Shown here piece by piece: positions 13,537-18,675 of a DNA stretch of 18,675 bases. Source of the stretch: CF-39 sp036518215 (lineage in GTDB: Bacteria; Chloroflexota; Limnocylindria; P2-11E); the NCBI GenBank assembly GCA_036518215.1, contig DATDNP010000054.1:1-18675 (forward strand). The letters are read 5' to 3'. Positions within the stretch are counted from its first letter, which is position 1; each line of letters starts with the position of its first letter. Made by a program: the position numbers and the translations under genes. Under the pieces are notes generated by a model. The model had not been told where the DNA came from. It was given only the letters and a program-made list of their open reading frames with translations, and made no database searches.

Positions 13537-15968
13537 GGCCGCTCGAGCAGGTCCACCTCGCGCACGGGCATGCTCGGATCGCGAGGGACGGCGAGCGTCT
13601 TGATCTCGTGCGGCCGGAAGCGCGCGCGGATCTCCCGGCCGAGCGGCGCGATGCGGATGAGCGCATCCGCGTCGCGCCCACTGCTCTCGTAGCAGCGGAC
13701 GACGATGTCGTCACCATCCTCGGCGCGCTTCACGACCGCTCCGATCACGCTGGCGCTCTCGACCTCGACGAACGACGCGCGCTGCGGAAGCGGACCGGCG
13801 TGGAACGTCTCGAAGTGGGCGAGCGCGGGCTCGTTGAGCTCGATGGCGGCGCGCACCGTGCGCGCATCGCGCCAGTCGCCGCGATGCGGCAGCACTCGGT
13901 ACCGCAGCGTATGGCGGCCCTCGTCGGTGAACTCGTGCATGTCGTCCGCGGGCAGCGGGTCGTGGTGTGCGACGAGCGGATTGCGGAGGACGGTGAGGCC
14001 GAGATCGGCGCCGCGCGCGTCGAAGCTGTACGTCGTGCGGTCGAGGATCGAAAGACCGGCACGCTCGCCGGATCGCGCGATGCCGGAGACGTCGATCCAG
14101 CGCTGGCCGGGGACCTCGCTGCCGTCGGCGACGCGGACGGTGTGGCCGTACGGCGCCTCGAACGTCGCCTCCGCGCGGTCGAGCGCGCACGGGAACCGCA
14201 GCTTGAGCGCGCTATGTGGCTCGCGCCACTCGACGGTCGCGGTCACGTCGACGAACGGGAGGTCCGCGTACACGGCGTAGTCCTGCACGAGACGCGACCG
14301 TCGCCATTCGGTCTCCGCGCGGACGACCGCGCGCACGGGGCCGCGCTCGAGCACGCGGACGCGCCGGCGATGGAAGGTGCCCGCGACGTCGTCGAGCGCC
14401 GTGAGCGTGTGACCCCACGTGTCCGAGGGGTCGCGGATGACGATCCCGATGGCCGCCGTGGCTCGCAGCAGGTCGACGTTGCCGTCACAAAGGAGAAGAC
14501 GCGCGATGCCACCGGTGTGCTCGTCGATCTCGACGCGCAGGTACGGGTTCGCCATGGCGAGGCCGTTCACGGACAGGTCTGTCGCGGTCGCGGCGACAGC
14601 GCGGTCTGCCACGCGGTACGTGCGATAGCCGAGCGGCGGGAGGTCGGCGACGAACGAGATGCGGCGACGGCGATGCGTGATCGCTTCCGAGCGGACGTGC
14701 TGGAACGGGACGCTCGCGCCGCTCTCGTCGAGGATCGCGCGGTCCTCGCGCGACCCACCCTGCTCGACCTCGACGATCGAACGCGTCGGCCACGGATGCG
14801 GGTTGAAGACGACGAGGGGCCGGGTGTCCTCCTCGAGCGGGATGTCGATGCGCCACGCGATCGCCTGCGCGGCGTGGTTCGCCGCTCGCGCGGCGATGAT
14901 CTTCGCCTCGCCGATCGCGTCGCGCGCGTCGTCGTAGGCGCTCGCGATCGCCGTCCCGGCGAGGATGTCGTGGAACTGGCCGAAGAGGACATCCTTCCAC
15001 GCGCCCTCGAGATCGATCGGATAGCGCCGACCGACGGCGAGCTGCGCGACGGTCGCGAGTCGCTCGGCGACGGCGAGCGCGGCCTCCGCGTCGCGGTTCC
15101 ACCGCTTCACGCGCGCCGTCGCGGCGTAGCAGCCCTTCGCGTGATGCTGCAGCTCGCCGGTGACGAGCGGGTGCGCGCGACGCTCGCGCTCGATCGCGTC
15201 GAAGAATCCCTCGGGCGTGTCGAGCGTGAGCGCGGGGAGCGACGCGTCGCGGCTGAGCCGCGCGATCTGATCGAGGTTCGCCCGCGTCGGTCCGCCGCCG
15301 TGGTTGCCGACGCCGTAGAAGCACGCGAGCGCGCCGTGCCGGTCGAGGTGCGCGGCGCAGCGCCGGACGTGCTCCTCGATATCGCTGGGGCCGGCGCAGT
15401 ACTCGTACATGATCCGGAACGCGAGCACGCCGCTGCCATCCGGCGACTCCCACCAGAAGAGCGGCGACGCGAGCTCCTTCTCGTGCGGCTGCGGGCGCAT
15501 GAACATGTAGCGCTCGAGCCCGCTCTTCCGGAGGATCTGGGGCAGCGTGCCCGCATGTCCGAAGGCGTCGGGGTTGTAGCCGACCGTCGCGATCCGTCCG
15601 AACCGCTGCTGGAAGTAACGCTGCGCGTAGAGCGCGTGCCGCGCGAATGACTCGCCGCTCGGCATGTTGCAGTCGGGCTCGACCCACCAGCCTCCGACGA
15701 TCTCCCAACGACCCTCGGCGACGCGCTCGCGGATCTCGTCGAACATCGCCGGATCGTTCTGCTCGACGAACTCGTAGAACGCCGCGGAGCTCGCGCAGAA
15801 CTTGAAGTCGGGATACTCGCGCATGCGATCGAGCGCGGAGCGGAAGGTCGCCTTCACCTCCTGCATCCCTTCGGTCCAGCGCCACAGCCAGACCGGATCG
15901 ATGTGCGCATTCCCGATGAGGTGGAGACGCCGGGTCGCGACGGGGGCGGCGATGGTCTCGAGGCTCAC
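13530..15968 (-). CDS. GH38 alpha-mannosidase
   Basis: 812 residues from GTG 15968. The N-terminal catalytic domain has the zinc-site start NAHIDPVWLWRW (H22, D24), WEIVGGWWVEPD, GYNPDAFGH with the nucleophile D134, and the later Zn His in GQFHDILAG. It is followed by a helical middle region and a long beta-rich C-terminal portion, as in bacterial and class II alpha-mannosidases. It hydrolyses alpha-linked mannose from oligosaccharides or glycoproteins; with no signal peptide it should act in the cytoplasm on imported oligosaccharides. Its GTG overlaps the stop of the gmhA-like gene (GTGA), and its stop overlaps the start of the next glycosidase, so it sits mid-operon. The open frame continues left to 16712, but that extension is a shadow of the isomerase and kinase genes. 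Confidence 0.95.
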   Translation of the reverse strand: MSLETIAAPVATRRLHLIGNAHIDPVWLWRWTEGMQEVKATFRSALDRMREYPDFKFCASSAAFYEFVEQNDPAMFDEIRERVAEGRWEIVGGWWVEPDCNMPSGESFARHALYAQRYFQQRFGRIATVGYNPDAFGHAGTLPQILRKSGLERYMFMRPQPHEKELASPLFWWESPDGSGVLAFRIMYEYCAGPSDIEEHVRRCAAHLDRHGALACFYGVGNHGGGPTRANLDQIARLSRDASLPALTLDTPEGFFDAIERERRAHPLVTGELQHHAKGCYAATARVKRWNRDAEAALAVAERLATVAQLAVGRRYPIDLEGAWKDVLFGQFHDILAGTAIASAYDDARDAIGEAKIIAARAANHAAQAIAWRIDIPLEEDTRPLVVFNPHPWPTRSIVEVEQGGSREDRAILDESGASVPFQHVRSEAITHRRRRISFVADLPPLGYRTYRVADRAVAATATDLSVNGLAMANPYLRVEIDEHTGGIARLLLCDGNVDLLRATAAIGIVIRDPSDTWGHTLTALDDVAGTFHRRRVRVLERGPVRAVVRAETEWRRSRLVQDYAVYADLPFVDVTATVEWREPHSALKLRFPCALDRAEATFEAPYGHTVRVADGSEVPGQRWIDVSGIARSGERAGLSILDRTTYSFDARGADLGLTVLRNPLVAHHDPLPADDMHEFTDEGRHTLRYRVLPHRGDWRDARTVRAAIELNEPALAHFETFHAGPLPQRASFVEVESASVIGAVVKRAEDGDDIVVRCYESSGRDADALIRIAPLGREIRARFRPHEIKTLAVPRDPSMPVREVDLLERPC

Positions 15969-16549
15969 GACACCGCCCAGTCGTCGATGCGTTCGCAGAT
16001 GAGGTGGATCGCGAGGATGTGCATCTCTTGGATGCGCGCGGTGACGCGCGACGGGATCACGAGCGCGATGTCGGCCGCATCGGCGACCCGTCCACCGTCG
16101 CCGCCCGTGAGTGCGATCGCAGACGCGCCGCGCTCCCGCGCCGTGCGGAGCGCGCGCGCGACGTTCTCGGACGCACCCGATGTACTGATGCCGACGACGA
16201 CGTCGTGGTCGCCTGCGTGTGCGGCGACCTGCCTGGAGAAGATGTCCTCGAACGCGTAGTCGTTCCCGATGCCGGTGAGGGCGGACGTATCGGTGGTGAG
16301 TGCGATGGCCGGGAGCGACGCGCGCTCCCGACGCGCGCGACCGAGGAGCTCCGCCGCGAAGTGCTGTGCGTCCGCGGCGCTGCCGCCGTTCCCGCACACG
16401 AGGAGGCGACCGCCCGCCGCGAGGGAGCCGCGGATCCGCTCCGCGATCTCTTCGATCGTCGCGAGATGCTCGTTCGCCAGCCGCTCGGCGAGCGCGACGT
16501 GATCGCGCGCGTGCGCGCGCAGATCGGTCAGAACGATGGTCCCCTTCAT
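15965..16549 (-). CDS. gmhA: GmhA-like SIS-domain phosphosugar isomerase
   Basis: 194 residues, the size of sedoheptulose-7-phosphate isomerase, which converts sedoheptulose 7-phosphate to D-glycero-D-manno-heptose 7-phosphate. Signature parts: LLVCGNGGSAADAQHFAAELLGR (split here as GNGGSAADAQH at 53-63, then FAAELLGR), TTDTSALTGIGNDY, GISTSGASENV and QEMHILAIHLICE. The zinc ligands H63, E67, Q174 and H182 match those of E. coli GmhA (61, 65, 172, 180) with identical spacing. ATG 16549 follows the ROK kinase stop by 8 bases, and the stop overlaps the GH38 start, so it is operon-coupled to sugar-degradation genes. No heptose kinase, phosphatase or nucleotidyltransferase gene is visible here, so a catabolic isomerase role on another sugar phosphate is possible. 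Confidence 0.9.
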   Translation of the reverse strand: MKGTIVLTDLRAHARDHVALAERLANEHLATIEEIAERIRGSLAAGGRLLVCGNGGSAADAQHFAAELLGRARRERASLPAIALTTDTSALTGIGNDYAFEDIFSRQVAAHAGDHDVVVGISTSGASENVARALRTARERGASAIALTGGDGGRVADAADIALVIPSRVTARIQEMHILAIHLICERIDDWAVS

Positions 16550-16557
16550 CGCTGCGT

Positions 16558-17472
16558 CTAACGCGCGGGACGGAGAAGGAGTGCGCCCGCGCCGACGAGC
16601 CCGGCGCGCTGTCCGAGCGTGGCCTGCGTGACACGGAGCGCACGCTCGAACGGAAGCCGCGCGCGCGCACGAAGCTCGCGCTCGAGCTCGTCGCCGATGA
16701 GATCCCACGCATGGAGCGCGATGGAGCCGCCGATCGCCGCGAGCTCGAGATCGCACACCGCGGTGACGGACGCGATCGCGCGCCCGACCGCTCGCGCCGC
16801 GTCGGCGAAGAGCTCGCGCGCCACGGCGTCGCCGCTGCGCGCGAGATGCGCGACGTCCGCCGCGGACGCGTCGCGCCCGGTCCGCTCGCGGAAGCGAAGC
16901 GCGATCGACGTACCGGCCGCGATGGCGCCGGCGCAGCCCCGCGTGCCGCACCGGCACAGCGGACCGTCGGGATCGACGTTCACGTGACCGATGTGCCCGG
17001 CGTGCCCGTGACCGCCATCGAGAAGGCGACCGTCGACGACGAGCCCGCCGCCGAGCCCGGTGGAGATCACGATGCCGATCATGTTGCGGCTCGCGCGCCC
17101 CGCCCCGAGCCACCACTCGCCGAAGGCCATCGCCTTCGCGTCGTTGTCGACGACCGTCCGCATGCCGAACGCACGGTCGAGGCGATCGCGCAGGGGGAAA
17201 CCGCGCCATGCGGGGATGTAGAGCGGAGAGACGATGCCGTCCGGCCACTCCATCGGGCCGCCGCATCCCGCGCCTATGCCGGTCACGGTGAGATCCGGAG
17301 GAGCCGCGTCGAGCGCGGCTCGCGCGATGCGCTCGAGGTCCGCGAAGAGACGCTCGCCGTCGCCCTCGGCCGCCGTGGGTGCGCGCTGTTCGGCGTGCAC
17401 GTCGCCCGCTGCCGACACGATCGCCGCGGCGAGCTTCGTCCCCCCGATATCGATCGCGAGCGCGGCATCCAT
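16558..17472 (-). CDS. ROK-family sugar kinase
   Basis: 304 residues, the normal length. ATP-binding DIGGTK at 8-13, catalytic Asp at D111 (VDNDAKAMAFGE), phosphate loop STGLGGG (137-143), and the zinc motif GHIGH (159-163) with C173, C175 and C180 (CRCGTRGC). No HTH, so it is a kinase and not a ROK repressor. Two positions are notable: the Glu usual in GEIGH is His160, seen in some ROK kinases, and the Glu usual after GCxE is Gly182, which normally contacts the sugar; specificity may differ from glucokinase. The ATG at 17472 is chosen because it gives a standard N-terminus (MDAALAIDIGGTK); GGAGGG abuts it with no spacer, which is odd. First gene of the four-gene glycan operon, divergent from the hemerythrin gene with 64 bases between. 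Confidence 0.92.
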   Translation of the reverse strand: MDAALAIDIGGTKLAAAIVSAAGDVHAEQRAPTAAEGDGERLFADLERIARAALDAAPPDLTVTGIGAGCGGPMEWPDGIVSPLYIPAWRGFPLRDRLDRAFGMRTVVDNDAKAMAFGEWWLGAGRASRNMIGIVISTGLGGGLVVDGRLLDGGHGHAGHIGHVNVDPDGPLCRCGTRGCAGAIAAGTSIALRFRERTGRDASAADVAHLARSGDAVARELFADAARAVGRAIASVTAVCDLELAAIGGSIALHAWDLIGDELERELRARARLPFERALRVTQATLGQRAGLVGAGALLLRPAR

Positions 17473-17536
17473 CCCTCCATGGTGCGGGATGCGTTCGCGC
17501 CCGGCCTGCTCTACCGTCGCACGCGAGGAGGCGCAG

Positions 17537-18253
17537 GTGGCGGACATCGGCAAGACGCTCCGCGACGATCACGCGCGCATCCGGAGCGCGCTCGCGGAGA
17601 ACGTGCGTCGCGCGCTCGATCGCGGGACGCGCGACGACCTCAACGCGCTCCTCGCGCTCCTTCAGGGTGAGCTGCTCGCTCACGCCCGGGCCGAGCAGGA
17701 GGACCTCTATCCGGCGGTCGACAAGCTCGTACACGATCACGGGCGCGCGACGGCCACGATGGAGATCGACCACGAGAAGATCGCGCAGCAGGTCACGCAC
17801 ATCGCGGAGGCCGTCGAGCGTCTTCGTGCCGTGCACGACCGGATGCCGCGCATGGAGGCCCGCACCGAGCTGCGCGAAGCGCTCCTCCGGCTCGACACGC
17901 TCCTCGAGGTGCACCTCGAGAAGGAAGAGCGCGTATACGTGCCGCTCATCGAGCGGCACCTGTCGTCGGGCGAACAGGAGCAGCTGCTCGATCGCTTCCG
18001 AGACGCCGAGCACGCCACCACGCCGAGCGACGAGCTGGACGTCCGGCACGTGCCGGCGCGCGAGCGCCACCCGCTCATCTTCGCGACGTTCGACCGCCTT
18101 CCGGTCGGCGGCGCGTTCACGCTCGTGAGCGACCACGACCCGCGGCCGCTCTCGTACCAGTTCGCGGCCGACCGGCCGAACGCCTTCACCTGGGAGTACA
18201 TCGAGCGCGGGCCGGTCTGGCGCGTGCGGCTGACCCGTACAGCGCAGACCTGA
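17537..18253 (+). CDS. hemerythrin-domain protein with C-terminal DUF2249
   Basis: 238 residues from GTG 17537, with a clear SD (GAGGAGG, 17525-17531). Residues 5-145 form a hemerythrin-like four-helix bundle with the di-iron ligand set H12 (DDHARIR), H49 and E53 (LLAHARAEQEDLYP), H79 (IDHEKI), H126 and E130 (VHLEKEERVYVPL). Residues 166-234 match DUF2249 (LDVRHVPARERHPLIFATFD ... GAFTLVSDHDPRPL ... WRV), a domain often paired with hemerythrin in proteins tied to NO or iron-centre repair (RIC/YtfE-like) or oxygen sensing. Cytoplasmic. Upstream TACCGT (17512-17517) could be a -10. The stop is followed by an inverted-repeat cluster (18263-18291). Confidence 0.93.
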   Translation: MADIGKTLRDDHARIRSALAENVRRALDRGTRDDLNALLALLQGELLAHARAEQEDLYPAVDKLVHDHGRATATMEIDHEKIAQQVTHIAEAVERLRAVHDRMPRMEARTELREALLRLDTLLEVHLEKEERVYVPLIERHLSSGEQEQLLDRFRDAEHATTPSDELDVRHVPARERHPLIFATFDRLPVGGAFTLVSDHDPRPLSYQFAADRPNAFTWEYIERGPVWRVRLTRTAQT

Positions 18254-18262
18254 CGGGCCGTT

Positions 18263-18282
18263 GGTCCCCGCGAACGGGGACC
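18263..18282 (+). terminator. perfect 8-bp hairpin after hemerythrin gene
   Basis: GGTCCCCG/CGGGGACC around a CGAA tetraloop, 10 bases after the stop. It is followed by TTCAGTCCCTTCC, only moderately T-rich. It may act as a terminator, or as a palindromic operator for the downstream gene; see the overlapping repeat at 18277-18291. Confidence 0.5.
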
Positions 18283-18291
18283 TTCAGTCCC
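18277..18291. promoter_or_regulatory. GGGAC-N5-GTCCC repeat, DosR-box-like
   Basis: GGGAC (18277-18281), CTTCA, GTCCC (18287-18291). It shares its left arm with the 3' arm of the hairpin at 18263, so the two structures are mutually exclusive in RNA. As DNA it resembles the GGGAC-N4-GTCCC box of DosR/DevR hypoxia regulators but with a 5-base spacer. It lies 84 bases upstream of the next start codon, a fair distance for an activator site. Confidence 0.4.
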
Positions 18292-18334
18292 TTCCTCCAC
18301 ATCGGCCCTGCCCGCACCTTCATGTCCAGATCGT

Positions 18335-18351
18335 GTCCGCTGCGAGCGGAC
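18335..18351 (+). promoter_or_regulatory. GTCCGCT-GCG-AGCGGAC hairpin in leader
   Basis: Perfect 7-bp arms with a 3-base loop, ending 23 bases before the ATG at 18375 and 9 bases before its SD. Could be a leader hairpin or operator. Nothing else in 18292-18374 is recognised as a standard -35/-10 pair. Confidence 0.35.
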
Positions 18352-18374
18352 GCATCGACCGGAGGTTTCAAGGG

Positions 18375-18675
18375 ATGGCGTCTTACATCGGCAACGAACG
18401 GACTGGCGAGCAGAAGTCGGAGGTCGTCGCGAGCGCGACCATGGGAGCGCTCCTCGGCGCGGTCGCGATCGCGCTCGTCGCGGCGATCGTCGTCGGCACG
18501 CTGGGCGCGCTCGGTGGTATCCACTCGGTGTCCGCCGGCGCCGCAGGTATCGCGACGAATCAGAACCAGCAGGCAGGCATGACCGCGATGCCCGGCATGT
18601 CGAGCATGCCCGGCATGGGCACCGGCACAGGGACCGGGACCGGCACGCAGGCGACGCTGCCGCCGGCGAAGGCCG
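18375..18675 (+). CDS. membrane-anchored Met-rich protein (3'-truncated), possibly copper-related
   Basis: The first 100 residues of a longer protein, cut by the window end. ATG 18375 has SD GGAGG (18361-18365), nine bases away. Residues 1-18 are polar, 19-48 a long hydrophobic helix (ALLGAVAIALVAAIVVGTLG), then a linker with a Met motif (MTAMPGMSSMPGM, 69-81) and a Gly-Thr dipeptide run (GTGTGTGTGT, 82-91) leading toward an outside domain that is not visible. Met-rich stretches of this type are common in copper-handling exported proteins such as multicopper oxidases, copper nitrite reductases and cupredoxins, so one of these is a reasonable guess, not an identification. It lies downstream of the hemerythrin gene and the GGGAC repeat cluster. 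Confidence 0.75.
   Translation, partial: MASYIGNERTGEQKSEVVASATMGALLGAVAIALVAAIVVGTLGALGGIHSVSAGAAGIATNQNQQAGMTAMPGMSSMPGMGTGTGTGTGTQATLPPAKA

Noticed and set aside
13608..15650. 680-codon open frame on the plus strand
   Set aside because: It is antisense to the GH38 gene, Arg/Asp/Glu/Val-rich and without domains; such long shadows are expected opposite GC-rich coding sequence.
15969..16712. N-terminal extension of the GH38 frame to about 1060 residues
   Set aside because: The extension is an out-of-frame reading of the gmhA-like and ROK genes; GTG 15968 with a GTGA overlap is the natural start.
15965..18136. 723-codon minus-strand open frame as one fusion protein
   Set aside because: Only its last 194 codons (GmhA-like) read as protein; the rest is a shadow of the ROK and hemerythrin genes.
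18322..18582. 86-codon plus-strand open frame starting MSRSCPLRAD
   Set aside because: Overlaps the Met-rich protein gene in another frame and is Arg/Ser-rich; the frame from 18375 has an SD, a transmembrane helix and ordered motifs.

Overview
The window is about 18.7 kb of very GC-rich bacterial DNA, coding almost wall to wall. The longest stretches without a gene are about 210 bases (5896-6105) and 188 bases (4522-4709). I saw no rRNA, tRNA, CRISPR array, transposase or phage gene. The gene mix (14-subunit type complex I genes, KGG-repeat stress protein, sortase-like protein, hemerythrin-DUF2249 protein, frequent GTG/TTG starts and probable leaderless starts) suggests a free-living aerobic or microaerophilic soil or water bacterium. 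A Chloroflexota lineage of the Limnocylindria or Dormibacteria kind fits, but this is inference from style and not from a marker gene.

Layout. (1) 1-2063, +: the end of a nuo operon, nuoM (5'-truncated) and complete nuoN, overlapping by ATGA. (2) 2075-3919, -: a three-gene operon of an M24 metallopeptidase and two small membrane proteins, convergent with nuoN. (3) 3943-5426, +: two cell-envelope genes, a sortase-fold protein whose expected catalytic Cys is Ser, and an RlpA-like double-psi beta-barrel protein whose expected His is Asn. (4) 5557-7233, +: small stress or regulatory genes (five-repeat KGG protein, an unknown 100-residue protein, a CxxC/CxxC zinc-ribbon protein, a membrane-anchored LuxR-type HTH protein), with a clear intrinsic terminator between the last two. 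(5) 7143-8272: an HD-domain protein (-) divergent from a HesB/IscA-type Fe-S protein (+), then a tiny membrane-protein ORF. (6) 8213-10247: an amidase-signature enzyme (-) divergent from a six-helix membrane protein (+). (7) 10286-17472: a glycan-degradation block. A GH3 beta-N-acetylhexosaminidase-like enzyme (+) runs into a tightly coupled minus-strand operon of ROK sugar kinase, GmhA-like phosphosugar isomerase, GH38 alpha-mannosidase and a clan-D-like alpha-glycosidase. (8) 17537-18675, +: a hemerythrin-DUF2249 protein, an intergenic region with nested GGGAC/GTCCC inverted repeats, and the start of a membrane-anchored Met-rich (probably copper-related) protein cut by the window end.

How the genes may work together. 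The glycan block reads as a catabolic route: GH38, the clan-D-like enzyme and GH3 release monosaccharides, ROK phosphorylates one, and the GmhA-like protein isomerises an aldose phosphate to a ketose phosphate. A complete GmhA zinc site inside a mannosidase operon, with no other heptose gene in view, is the least expected combination here and my leading candidate for an undescribed pathway. The second is the adjacent pair of wall enzymes with substituted catalytic residues (3943-5426). The third is the oxygen/NO-themed region at the right end, where a hemerythrin gene and a Met-rich protein gene flank a DosR-box-like repeat cluster.
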